Shown piece by piece: positions 50,963-59,585 of a stretch of DNA of 64,000 nt. How positions within the stretch are numbered: position 1 is the first letter of the stretch; every line of letters begins with the position of its first letter. The stretch comes from Paenibacillus sp. CF384 (GTDB lineage: Bacteria; Bacillota; Bacilli; Paenibacillales; Paenibacillaceae): the NCBI RefSeq assembly GCF_900106745.1, contig NZ_FNNV01000020.1, forward strand, positions 87,656 through 151,655, given 5' to 3'. The position numbers were made by a program, and so were the translations under genes. The notes beneath the pieces were generated by a model. That model ran no database searches. It was given only the letters and a program-made list of their open reading frames with translations, and had not been told where the DNA came from.

Positions 50963-51041
50963 GAGGTGCTCATCGCCTAGAATTACAAAGTGCTATTATA
51001 CGCTTCTATAGTTAATCTCTCACGCAAGGAATGGGGCAATT

Positions 51042-52046
51042 ATGAAAATCTTACTTACAACGCGCTTTCAGAAGGTACTAGGTCTAATCGCCTCTTTCGT
51101 ACTTCTCGTCCTCGGGATGTTAGCCAGTATCGTCTTTGGAACTTCCAATATAAGCCTTCATACCATCATGGAATCTTACACTGCTTATAACGGATCGCAA
51201 GAGCATCTCATCATCCAAACGGCAAGGATGCCGCGAGCACTGATCGCAGCCTTCGCCGGCGCCAGTCTTGCTGTAGCGGGCGCATTAATGCAGGGTATTA
51301 CACGCAACCCGCTCGCATCGCCAAGCCTCTTCGGCATCAACGCCGGCGCGGCATTCTTCATTGTCGTTAGCTCTGCATTCTTCGGGGCAAGCAGTCTGGG
51401 CACGTTCGCGACGCTCGCATTCGTTGGCGCTGCTTTTACGGCATTGCTCGTCTATATCCTCGGCTCCATCGGCAGCGATGGCCTGACTCCGCTCAAGGTT
51501 ACGCTTGCAGGGGCTGCCATGACGGCGTTCTTCTCTTCCCTCTCGATGGGCGTGCTGCTTACCGGCGGCCAAACCTTCGATCAAGTCTTGTATTGGTTCG
51601 TAGGTTCGGTGGCCGGACGAGACATGCATATTTTCACGACTGCAGCCCCATATATGGGAATTGCACTTCTAGGTACCGTGGCCCTCTCTCGTCATATGAA
51701 TCTGCTCGTATTAGGGGATGACGTCGCAACAGGACTTGGGCAAACGACCGTCTACGTAAAGCTCGCAGCTGCCGTCATTATTGTTCTGCTTGCCGGTGGT
51801 TCGGTCTCCATAGCGGGGCCGATCGCTTTCGTGGGCATTATAATTCCGCATATTACACGTTACGTGGTAGGCATTGATTTCCGCTGGGTTCTCCCTTACA
51901 GCGCCTTCCTCGGCGCTATATTGCTGCTTGTCGCCGATGTGGGTTCACGCTTCATCGCGTATCCCGGAGAAGTGCCTGTCGGTATCATGACCGCCATTAT
52001 CGGCGTTCCGTTCTTCGTGTACATTGCTAGAAGGGGGGAGCGTTAA
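51042..52046 (+). CDS. Siderophore ABC permease, FecCD family (first subunit)
   Basis: A 334-residue permease with about nine to ten helices. Typical FecCD/BtuC motifs: RMPRALIAAFAGASLAVAGALMQGITRNPLASPSLFGINAGAAF near residue 64, and GPIAFVGIIIPHITRYVVGIDFRWVLPYSAFLGAILLLVADVGSR near 265, where the ATPase-contact helix lies. AAGGAATGGGG precedes the ATG. It begins a three-gene operon and forms a heterodimer with the next product. Confidence 0.9.
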   Translation: MKILLTTRFQKVLGLIASFVLLVLGMLASIVFGTSNISLHTIMESYTAYNGSQEHLIIQTARMPRALIAAFAGASLAVAGALMQGITRNPLASPSLFGINAGAAFFIVVSSAFFGASSLGTFATLAFVGAAFTALLVYILGSIGSDGLTPLKVTLAGAAMTAFFSSLSMGVLLTGGQTFDQVLYWFVGSVAGRDMHIFTTAAPYMGIALLGTVALSRHMNLLVLGDDVATGLGQTTVYVKLAAAVIIVLLAGGSVSIAGPIAFVGIIIPHITRYVVGIDFRWVLPYSAFLGAILLLVADVGSRFIAYPGEVPVGIMTAIIGVPFFVYIARRGER

Positions 52047-52047
52047 G

Positions 52048-53091
52048 ATGAGCAAATCACTGACTTTACGTAACAATCGTCTGTCGTTTCTGATTGAACG
52101 CCGAACCTTGTCTGTTATTCTGTTATTAATAGCTGCCAACTTGGTTGCCTTTATTGTTTGCGTAGGTCTTGGCAGCACGGTCGTAAGCCCGATCGCGATC
52201 ATTCGCTCATTGCTCGGCATAGGCGACCAAGCGGATTCCATGATTATTTTCAAACTGAGAATGCCTCGTGTCGTCATTGCCATTATGGTCGGCTCGATGC
52301 TGGCTGTATCCGGTGCTCTGCTGCAAGGCATCGTGCGTAATCCGCTTACGTCGCCGGATGTGATCGGTATCTCGGGCGGAGCCTCGCTCGGCACCGTGTT
52401 CTTCATCATTTATTTCTCTCATCTCAGCATACGCTTCTTGCCGCTTAGTTCGATTGCAGGCGCTTTTGCCGCGGCATTCCTAATCTATCTCTTTGCCTAT
52501 CGTCGCGGGATCACTCCGCTTCGGCTCGTGCTGATCGGGATTGGCATGGCAACCGCGTTAACGGCGGCCACTTATATGCTCATTCTAACCGCATCTTTCA
52601 CACCGACTGCTGTAGCTGTAAAAGCCTTTACGTTCATGACAGGCAGCATCTACGGGGTATCGTGGAAACGCGATGTGCTGACGCTGCTGCCGTGGATGGT
52701 CGTATTAATGCCTATCGCGCTCATCTATGCCCGGCATCTGAACGTACAGGAGCTCGGTGATGAGGTCGCTACAGGCGTGGGCAGCTCCGTCAATACCAAG
52801 AGAACGATATTGCTTATTATCAGTGTCGCACTCGCAGGTACGGCCGTCTCCATTGGCGGCGCCATCAATTTCATCGGACTCATGGCTCCGCATATTGCGC
52901 GCAAGCTCGTTGGACCTTCGTACGGCGGAGTCATCCCCGTGTCCGCTCTGATTGGCTCCCTTGTCCTGCTGCTGTCTGATTTGGTCGCCAGAGTCGCGTT
53001 CATTCCGCTCGATATCCCTGCAGGCGTATTTACAGCCGCAATCGGAGCGCCGTTCTTTATCTTCTTGCTGTACCGCCATCGCAACTCGTAG
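52048..53091 (+). CDS. Siderophore ABC permease, FecCD family (second subunit)
   Basis: A 347-residue permease, paralogue of the first: RMPRVVIAIMVGSMLAVSGALLQGIVRNPLTSPDVIGISGGASLG, then GGAINFIGLMAPHIARKLVGPSYGGVIPVSALIGSLVLLLSDLVAR. The start ATG 52048 lies one base after the first permease stop, with GGGGGGAG 8 bases upstream; earlier starts in frame lie within the upstream gene. Two different permease subunits are usual for hydroxamate/catecholate importers such as FeuBC. Confidence 0.9.
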   Translation: MSKSLTLRNNRLSFLIERRTLSVILLLIAANLVAFIVCVGLGSTVVSPIAIIRSLLGIGDQADSMIIFKLRMPRVVIAIMVGSMLAVSGALLQGIVRNPLTSPDVIGISGGASLGTVFFIIYFSHLSIRFLPLSSIAGAFAAAFLIYLFAYRRGITPLRLVLIGIGMATALTAATYMLILTASFTPTAVAVKAFTFMTGSIYGVSWKRDVLTLLPWMVVLMPIALIYARHLNVQELGDEVATGVGSSVNTKRTILLIISVALAGTAVSIGGAINFIGLMAPHIARKLVGPSYGGVIPVSALIGSLVLLLSDLVARVAFIPLDIPAGVFTAAIGAPFFIFLLYRHRNS

Positions 53092-53105
53092 AAGGAGTGA
53101 ATCTT

Positions 53106-53960
53106 GTGTCCGTTATTGCAGCTAATAACCTCACGTTATCGTATGGAAAGAAACCGATCTTCGCAAATCTTGAACTGGAGATTCCTAAAGGGCAAATAAC
53201 GGTGTTTATCGGGAGCAACGGCTGTGGCAAATCCACTCTGCTCCGCTCGCTCGCCCGGTTATTGAAGCCCCAAGAGGGTTCTATTGTGCTGGATGGCTCC
53301 GACATTGCCAAGCTGTCCAGCAAAGAAGTCGCAAGGCGTCTGGCCATTCTCCCGCAAGGGCCGACAGCTCCGGAAGGACTGACCGTCCAGCAGCTCGTGA
53401 AGCAAGGGCGTTACCCTTATCAGAGCTTCCTTCAACAGTGGTCTGCAGAGGATGAGAAAATGGTGAAGAAGGCGCTGCAAGCCACACATATGGAGGAGCT
53501 GTCCGGACGTACGGTAGATTCCCTATCCGGCGGACAACGGCAGCGCGCTTGGATTGCCATGACGTTAGCGCAGAACACGCAAACGATACTGCTTGATGAG
53601 CCAACCACCTATCTCGATATGACGCATCAAATCGAAATTTTGGATCTCCTGTTTGATCTGAATGCGCAAGAAAACCGGACCATCGTGATGGTGCTTCATG
53701 ATATCAATCTTGCTTGCCGTTACGCCCACCATATCGTGGCGGTTAAGGAAGGACGTATCTTTGCGCAAGGGAAGCCGGAGCAAATTGTGAATGAGTCGTT
53801 TATCCATGAAGTCTTCAATATGGAATGCCAAGTCGTGCAGGATCCGATCTTCGGCACACCGCTGTGTATTCCATACGGCAAGGGTCGGAGGCTTCTTGGT
53901 GAACAGGTGGAGCAGACGGCTAGTGTAAGTGTGGATGTGAGTGAGGCGCTATTAATTTAA
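53106..53960 (+). CDS. Siderophore ABC transporter ATPase (FecE/FhuC-type)
   Basis: A 284-residue ATPase with Walker A GSNGCGKST near 36, Q-loop ILPQGPTAPEGLTV, signature LSGGQRQRAWIA, Walker B ILLDEPTTYLD and switch His VLHDINLACRYAHHIV. It energises the two permeases for iron-siderophore import. The frame opens with GTG 53097, but that abuts the AAGGAG; GTG 53106 has 8-base spacing and is preferred. The C-terminal tail is longer than usual (EQVEQTASVSVDVSEALLI). Confidence 0.92.
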   Translation: MSVIAANNLTLSYGKKPIFANLELEIPKGQITVFIGSNGCGKSTLLRSLARLLKPQEGSIVLDGSDIAKLSSKEVARRLAILPQGPTAPEGLTVQQLVKQGRYPYQSFLQQWSAEDEKMVKKALQATHMEELSGRTVDSLSGGQRQRAWIAMTLAQNTQTILLDEPTTYLDMTHQIEILDLLFDLNAQENRTIVMVLHDINLACRYAHHIVAVKEGRIFAQGKPEQIVNESFIHEVFNMECQVVQDPIFGTPLCIPYGKGRRLLGEQVEQTASVSVDVSEALLI

Positions 53961-53964
53961 TTTC

Positions 53965-54012
53965 AAAAAGCCCCCGCGGGACTGTGTTTACACAGACCCG
54001 CGGGGGCTTTTG
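53965..54012 (+). terminator. Terminator of the siderophore permease operon
   Basis: AAAAGCCCCCGCGGG pairs with CCCGCGGGGGCTTTT, with an inner CTGTG/CACAG stem. It is very GC-rich and lies 5 bases after the stop. Confidence 0.92.
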
Positions 54013-54013
54013 T

Positions 54014-54039
54014 GGCTGTTCGAGAACGTCTCGACAGCC
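54014..54039. repeat. Hairpin on the word GGCTGTCGAGA
   Basis: GGCTGTTCGAGA and TCTCGACAGCC pair around ACG. The word recurs as a perfect hairpin at 63908-63932. The rest of the gap to 54234 shows CGCATCATTCTC twice (about 54095 and 54205) and an inverted pair AAGCGGctATTC / GAATatACCGCTT; no gene is visible. Confidence 0.65.
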
Positions 54040-54234
54040 AGGGATCGAATCAACTGTAACGGTTGTCAGCGAGCCAACATATTCGCTCCTTGCTCGCATC
54101 ATTCTCCCCCTATAAGCGGCTATTCCGTTTACAGCAAGCAAACTAGCTCAATCTAGTGTACTTAAGAGAATATACCGCTTTCGTTGTCGCCAACTCTCCA
54201 TTTTCGCATCATTCTCACACAGGGGGCTTCTTGT

Positions 54235-56406
54235 TTAGGTTTTGGCCAATGCGTCTACAAGCAATTGCGCAAAAAACTGCGCGCCGTTCTTCTTCAGATG
54301 AACGCCATCCGTGCTGAAGAAACCGTCTTGACCTTTGCTGGCGGAATACCAGTCAATGAGCGAAATGCCCGGTGTCTTCGTGACCGTCTCTGCCAGCATG
54401 CCGTTTACGACATCCTGCCACTTACGAGGAACGCGCGTGTTGACTAGAATGACTTTGTGTTCACTGCCAATGGCCGTTAACAAAGTATTCAACTGCTTCT
54501 CCGTGAAGGAACCGTTCGTGCCAAGCTCGATGATGACGGTTTGGCCCAGCCTGTTCATTTCCTTCAGTTCCAAGACCACCTCGTCAGCCTCCGACATCTG
54601 CCGTCCGACTTTCCCGTCCACGACAATGCCTTTCACAAGCTCTTCCAGATAGGGCTTCGCATCCAGAAGGATCGAGTCGCCGATCACGGTAACACTCCCT
54701 GCTGCTGGTTTAATCGGTTTGAGCGGCTTGGACGGTTTGGAAGGAGGATGAGTCGCTGGCGGTTTGTTGGCTCCGTTGCCTTTCGCGTTGTCCTGATCCT
54801 TCGCACCATTGTCCGGCTTATCCTCCGCCGAACCTGCCTTGCCCGGTTTACTTGTAACCGGCTGATCAGGGCTTGTCCCATTCTCTTCCGGCTCAGTATC
54901 CGTAACGACGCCTGCATCGCCTGGGTTCGTATTGCTTGAATCCGTGACGCCTGATTCTGGTTCACTTGGGCTCAAGTCCCCCGGATTCGTATCGTTCGAA
55001 GCCGTATCACCAGCCTTCGTATCGTTCGCAGTCGTATCACCCGGCTGTGTATCGTTCGGCTTCGTCACGACCGGACGATCCTCAGTACCACCTTCCGATA
55101 CAGCATGATCTGCTTGATCTCCAGTCGGTCTCTCATTCGTGATTCCCGGCTTCAGAATGGGAATGCCCACCGATAGTCCACCATCTATCGCATACAATTG
55201 TGTCGAGCATGATACGCTGACAGCCATCAGCGTGCATAATGACATGACCAGCACGATCCGACTTGCGCGAAGCGACTGCCGCTGCCTGGCGGCCAGCTGC
55301 GATAACTTACCGCGGAGTCTGCCCAGCGCACCGCGCCGGATCGGCTCCTCGACGAAGCGCCAAGAGAACTCGGCCAGCACAATGGCTGCCGCCACTTGAA
55401 GCACGGCTCGCATCGCATGAAACTCGTCTACCTCCGCTGTAGGAGTAGTCAAGGCGATAATCGGATAATGATAGAGATAAATGCCGTAGGATCGCACGCC
55501 TAACCAGCGCAGCGGCTTGCAGCCCATCACGCGGCCAAACCTGCTTGATGGATGGGCCAGCGAAGCGACAACAGCCGCAGTCGCAACAGACAATACAACC
55601 ATGCCGCCGCGATAGAGCATCTCATCGTATTCGCCAACTGTCGCGATCATGGCCAGCACGACAGCCAATCCGCTGAAGCCGACGATATCCAGCACCATTT
55701 TCGTCTTGCTTCTGGCGTACTCGGACAACTTCCAGCTTGGCCAAATTACAGCCAAAGCAGCGCCAATGAGCAGCGCGAATGCCCGTGTATCTGTGCCGTA
55801 ATATACGCGGCTCGGATCAAGCCCCGGCACATAGAGCGCAGCCATCAGCCCCGCTGATGCTGCCGCCCCTGCTAATATAACAAGCGCAAGCTTACCGCGC
55901 TGCGGCACCCAGCGCACGAGCAGCACAAGCAACAAAGGCCATACGAGATAGAACTGCTCCTCAACGGCGAGCGACCACAAATGGCCAAACGGCGAAGGCG
56001 GCCCGAACGACTCGAAATACGAGACCTGATGGAAGATTAACCGCCAGTTACTGGTGTATATCAGTGCTGAGAGCATTTCCCCTTTTAACGAAGAGAGTCT
56101 TGCCGGGTCTATATACAGCAGCCAAGCTGCAACGAGCAGGAGCATAATAACCATCGCCGGAAGCAGCCTTCTCGCCCGGCGAATCCAAAACTCGCCGAGA
56201 TTCAACCGCTTTGTGTGACTTTGTTGTTTTAACAATATATCGGTGATCAAGTAACCGGAGAGGACGAAGAAAATGCCTACGCCCAGCAATCCGCCCGGTA
56301 CCCACGATAGATTCAGATGATAAGCGATTACCGCAAAGACGGCAATTGCGCGCAAACCATCGATTCCGGGCATGTAGCGACCGCTGTTTCCTAATGGTTT
56401 TGGCAT
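54235..56406 (-). CDS. OatA-like membrane acyltransferase with SGNH domain
   Basis: A 723-residue protein in three parts. Residues about 10-400 form an acyltransferase_3 domain with ten or so helices (PGIDGLRAIAVFAVIAYHL, FFVLSGYLITDILL, RRARRLLPAMVIM, LWSLAVEEQFYLVWPLL). About 425-565 is a disordered linker with NDT/GDT repeats and a Pro/Lys-rich end. About 570-723 is an SGNH hydrolase with GDSILLDAKPYL, ELGTNGSFTE and DGVHLKKNG. This is the plan of OatA, which O-acetylates peptidoglycan MurNAc and gives lysozyme resistance. ATG 56406 has GGAAGGAG 9 bases upstream. Confidence 0.88.
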   Translation of the reverse strand: MPKPLGNSGRYMPGIDGLRAIAVFAVIAYHLNLSWVPGGLLGVGIFFVLSGYLITDILLKQQSHTKRLNLGEFWIRRARRLLPAMVIMLLLVAAWLLYIDPARLSSLKGEMLSALIYTSNWRLIFHQVSYFESFGPPSPFGHLWSLAVEEQFYLVWPLLLVLLVRWVPQRGKLALVILAGAAASAGLMAALYVPGLDPSRVYYGTDTRAFALLIGAALAVIWPSWKLSEYARSKTKMVLDIVGFSGLAVVLAMIATVGEYDEMLYRGGMVVLSVATAAVVASLAHPSSRFGRVMGCKPLRWLGVRSYGIYLYHYPIIALTTPTAEVDEFHAMRAVLQVAAAIVLAEFSWRFVEEPIRRGALGRLRGKLSQLAARQRQSLRASRIVLVMSLCTLMAVSVSCSTQLYAIDGGLSVGIPILKPGITNERPTGDQADHAVSEGGTEDRPVVTKPNDTQPGDTTANDTKAGDTASNDTNPGDLSPSEPESGVTDSSNTNPGDAGVVTDTEPEENGTSPDQPVTSKPGKAGSAEDKPDNGAKDQDNAKGNGANKPPATHPPSKPSKPLKPIKPAAGSVTVIGDSILLDAKPYLEELVKGIVVDGKVGRQMSEADEVVLELKEMNRLGQTVIIELGTNGSFTEKQLNTLLTAIGSEHKVILVNTRVPRKWQDVVNGMLAETVTKTPGISLIDWYSASKGQDGFFSTDGVHLKKNGAQFFAQLLVDALAKT

Positions 56407-56579
56407 ATTCACATTCTCCTTCCGGCAGGGGACCGTTTCCCCCGACTTGCTGTCTGACTAACCTGTCTCTAGGCTGCATGTTTGATTATAGAACGAGATA
56501 GCTTGTTTTGCGTTACAGAAGAGTTACATTTCGTTATCAAAATACGACTAAAGCGCTCCGCCCTTGTTCGATATCCGCC

Positions 56580-57989
56580 CTAGCCGCCGAACCGAATCAC
56601 ATCCAGCACCAATTTGCCGCTGGTCAACGTTACGCGTACCGTATGAGCACCTGCGGCCAAGCCTTCAACTGCAAACCAAACGCTGTCCCGCTCCACGGCC
56701 TGATCAGCGATAACTACGACAGCACCATCGATCTCTACCGTTGCCGAACCCAAGGACATACCGAGCTCTCCGCAGAGCTTCACCCATGTTCCATGGAAGG
56801 AGAAGCTGAAACCATCGCCATCCGTGTCGCTCCACGTGTAGTCATCGTTATAACTGCCCGCAGCTCCCCGCTCCCGCTGCCAGTCCCCTTCATAGGTGAT
56901 GCCCGGATTCGAATCATTCATCCGATTCTCGATATGCTCCGGATGAATGCCTGTCTTCACAGCGCGCAACGCATCCAGAAACATCGTGCCTTCCTGTTTC
57001 GTCGGCATTATGCCGGGACCGCCTTCATCGAGCTCGTTCCATGCATAGATCGCCATCACCGGCGGCGAACTCGTATGCTGGGCATGATTAAACAGCCAGC
57101 TGCGCATTTCACTGAGATGCTCGAACCATTCCGTATACGTCGGATATTCAAACGAGTAGCCATAATAACTGGCCCCAACAGCGGCCGTCCAGGCATCATT
57201 ATGCCGCGGACTCGGGTCGATTACCGCACTGACGCCGGGGATCACCTTAAGCCCCTTCTCAATATCTCGTTTATTACGATCATGGCGAGCCAGCTCTTCA
57301 AAGGCATAATGCCCCTCGCCGCTGTGTGACGCAGGACCATAATCGGAAACGCCGTCAAACCCAAACTTCGCGGCAGACTCATAATCGTTTCGCATATCGA
57401 CCAAATAAGGCACACCTAACCCAGCCTCTGCACAAGCTTCCGCCAGATAAGCCAGTTCTTCCGCCCAACTGCTGCCGAATCCACGCTCCGCATCATCGAG
57501 AAAGGCAGTGTCCATCCAGAACAACAGCGGTCGGTTGCCGTCCACGAGTACATACTGCTTGTCCTTCATTAAGGATACAAACTCCGGCACATTGCGTTTC
57601 CGCCAGCCTCGTCGCTCCTCTTGATTGGTACCGCTAACCCAGCCCGTCTGTAAAATAAGCGCAAACTGCAGCAGCTCGTGTTTCACAGAAGACATGTAAT
57701 CCTTCAAGGGATTGTTAAGGCGCCTTATCCCCTCATGAGCATCGTCATCCGGATACCAGACGAAAGCCCAGAAATCAAGCAAGCCATCAGCGGCCGCTTG
57801 AATTTGGCGATCAACCCGCTCGGCGTGATCCGGCACCTCCGAATCGAACCAGCCATCGATCGGCTCCCTACTTCTGTAAGCTGTATACAGCGATGGATCT
57901 ACGAATCCCGCGTAGGATGCGTTCGTCGGAAACCAAGCGTCCCACCGAATGGCTCCTGCCAGAAAAGCTTGTTCATCACGCCCACCCAT
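56580..57989 (-). CDS. GH99/WbsX-like protein with a C-terminal beta-sandwich domain
   Basis: A 469-residue protein without signal peptide. The N-terminal domain (about 1-355) has AFLAGAIRWDAWFPTN, QIQAAADGLLDFWAFVWYP, VDGNRPLLFWMD and MAIYAWNELDEGGPGIMPT, a TIM-barrel pattern like the glycosyltransferase WbsX/GH99-like family. A second domain (about 365-469) with YEGDWQRERGAAGSYNDDYTWSDTDGDGFSFSFHGTWVKLCGELG looks like a galactose-binding-type sandwich. The combination suggests action on a glycan, but the reaction is unknown. ATG 57989 was chosen; the frame continues upstream to 58193 through the terminator of the next gene. Confidence 0.75.
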   Translation of the reverse strand: MGGRDEQAFLAGAIRWDAWFPTNASYAGFVDPSLYTAYRSREPIDGWFDSEVPDHAERVDRQIQAAADGLLDFWAFVWYPDDDAHEGIRRLNNPLKDYMSSVKHELLQFALILQTGWVSGTNQEERRGWRKRNVPEFVSLMKDKQYVLVDGNRPLLFWMDTAFLDDAERGFGSSWAEELAYLAEACAEAGLGVPYLVDMRNDYESAAKFGFDGVSDYGPASHSGEGHYAFEELARHDRNKRDIEKGLKVIPGVSAVIDPSPRHNDAWTAAVGASYYGYSFEYPTYTEWFEHLSEMRSWLFNHAQHTSSPPVMAIYAWNELDEGGPGIMPTKQEGTMFLDALRAVKTGIHPEHIENRMNDSNPGITYEGDWQRERGAAGSYNDDYTWSDTDGDGFSFSFHGTWVKLCGELGMSLGSATVEIDGAVVVIADQAVERDSVWFAVEGLAAGAHTVRVTLTSGKLVLDVIRFGG

Positions 57990-58011
57990 CTTCCCTATCC
58001 CCTCTCTTGAT

Positions 58012-58047
58012 AGAAAAAATGCCCTACTCCCATGCGGGAGGAGAGCA
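58012..58047 (-). terminator. Terminator of the DUF4157 gene
   Basis: On the minus strand TGCTCTCCTCCC pairs with GGGAGTAGGGCA (one mismatch, one G-T) around GCAT, followed by TTTTTTC. It lies about 80 bases past the DUF4157 stop. Confidence 0.7.
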
Positions 58048-58125
58048 GTGACGCAGATTGGTTTCCGTTCGAAGCCAAAGCTTCGAATGGAGCATTCTGC
58101 TGCTGTAACTGGAGCATTCTGCGAA

Positions 58126-58728
58126 TTAATCAACCTTCTGCGAAGCGGCTTTCTTGCCCATGGCGTCAGCTTCCTGCTCAAGCGCAGGGTCATCGTTGAC
58201 CGGCATGCCGGCTACCGACATGGTCGGTTCGATTCGCCCTTTGCGCTGCTGCACGACATGCTGCAGCTCATGGCCGATCAGCTCTTGCCCCTCTTGAGTG
58301 TCCGGTTGATATTGACCCGGCGCAAAATGAACGTCGCTGCCCTGCGTATACGCAAGCGCACCTACTTCTCTTGCAGATGAGGAGTCTTCATGGACGCGCA
58401 CATCCGACATATTCGACTGCAGGGCAGCCTCCATCTTCACCTGCACGCTCGAAGGAAGCCGTCCTTTCTCACGTTGCTCGTCATCTCCCTCTGCGCTTCG
58501 CTGCAGAACGGACGAGCGGCTGCTGTGCATCATCTGCACAACGGCCCGGTTGCCTGCCGCTTTCTGCAGCTGCAGCACATGCTGGGGAGAGAGCACACGC
58601 TCACCGCCAGAAGCTGAGGTTGAAGCTGAAGCTGAAGCTGAGACTGAGCTTGCGGCGCTCCGGGCTTCCACTTGATGAGCGGTAGGACGTTTGAACTTGG
58701 CAGACGGGGACTGATGCTCGTGCGACAC
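58126..58728 (-). CDS. DUF4157 (eCIS-core type) metallopeptidase-like protein
   Basis: A 200-residue protein. Residues 1-45 are a low-complexity Ser/Ala tract ([13 protein letters not shown]) encoded by GAAGCT hexamer repeats. Residues about 88-192 form the DUF4157 domain: [38 protein letters not shown], and [11 protein letters not shown], an HExxH site (His153, Glu154, His157), with EQEADAMG as a possible third-ligand region. DUF4157 often sits in proteins tied to extracellular contractile injection systems, but none is in the window. GTG 58728 with AGAGGAG is the start. Export cannot be predicted: there is no signal peptide. Confidence 0.85.
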   Translation of the reverse strand: MSHEHQSPSAKFKRPTAHQVEARSAASSVSASASASTSASGGERVLSPQHVLQLQKAAGNRAVVQMMHSSRSSVLQRSAEGDDEQREKGRLPSSVQVKMEAALQSNMSDVRVHEDSSSAREVGALAYTQGSDVHFAPGQYQPDTQEGQELIGHELQHVVQQRKGRIEPTMSVAGMPVNDDPALEQEADAMGKKAASQKVD

Positions 58729-58743
58729 TGGAACTCCTCTTTT

Positions 58744-59304
58744 CTAATGGGTTTTGCGCAATCGTTTGACGATCAGCATCACTATCCCGAACAGCAGAAG
58801 CAGGATGCTGATCGCCGCCATCGTCCATTTAAGCGTGGTGAAGAGACTGCCAGCCTGAGCGATGAACGTGATTCGATCCGGATAGTTGGTCAGCATCGTC
58901 AAGATGCATGCATTTTCTAAGTAATCCAGGAGAAGCGTGATATAGATAAGCAGAGGTAATTGATGTAACCATGACTTCGGTGCGAATGCCCGGCGGTAAA
59001 TTACAGTCGTAAGCAGCGAGAAGCACAGGCTGTATACGATGGGGTAGATATAGTCAGCTGCGAGCGTAAATGTGACGTAGAAAGATCTCCCTGCGTCGCT
59101 GTAGGCGCCGATTATGGCATAGGCCTTGTCTGCGGAATAAGAGAGACGCAAATCCAGAATGCCTGCACCGCCGGAATAATCATTGAGCTTCGATGATCCG
59201 TAAGGCAGCACAACCGCTTCAATAACAAGCAATACGATGAACAACCCTGAGATGGCTTGCCAATTACTCAGCCTATTCTGCATTCGGCGCAGTACGGTCA
59301 GCAT
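58744..59304 (-). CDS. Four-helix membrane protein of unknown function
   Basis: A 186-residue membrane protein with hydrophobic segments at about 18-36, 83-105, 117-135 and 157-178. A conserved-looking loop LPYGSSKLNDYSGGAGILDLRLSYSADKAYAIIGAYSDAGRSFYV follows the first helix. No family recognised. ATG 59304 with AAAGGGGAAT is preferred to the frame start at 59376. It ends 15 bases before the DUF4157 start and shares its direction, so the two are probably cotranscribed. Confidence 0.7.
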   Translation of the reverse strand: MLTVLRRMQNRLSNWQAISGLFIVLLVIEAVVLPYGSSKLNDYSGGAGILDLRLSYSADKAYAIIGAYSDAGRSFYVTFTLAADYIYPIVYSLCFSLLTTVIYRRAFAPKSWLHQLPLLIYITLLLDYLENACILTMLTNYPDRITFIAQAGSLFTTLKWTMAAISILLLLFGIVMLIVKRLRKTH

Positions 59305-59462
59305 GGCGATTCCCCTTTTCTTCACATGGAATAATGAGGTGGGTGTCATCGTTATTTTAGCGGATTTCGGCTTCATTTAACACTACCAGTTTGCCAAAAA
59401 TATCAATTTTTTCTGCGCAAGACAATGGTTCCGAGAATCCGCTAAAGTTCGACGCCATACAG

Positions 59463-59510
59463 AAAAGGAGACCGACCCTCACAAGCTCATAAGGGGCAGT
59501 CTCCTTCTCA
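59463..59510 (-). terminator. Terminator of the amidase gene
   Basis: On the minus strand AAGGAGAC-tgc-CCC pairs with GGG-tcg-GTCTCCTT around a 14-base loop, followed by TTCTG. Confidence 0.75.
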
Positions 59511-59531
59511 TCTGCGCTGCTAAGCAGCCGC

Positions 59532-59585
59532 GTTTATCCGAAATAATTCGCCAAACCATGTTTATCCAAAATAATTCGCCAAACC
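59532..59585. repeat. 28-bp tandem duplication at the 3' end of the amidase gene
   Basis: The 26-base word from 59560 (inside the gene, holding its last codons and stop) is repeated from 59532 with a single base change; the period is 28 bp. Downstream of the true stop the duplicate would again encode GLANYFG and a stop. Confidence 0.85.
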
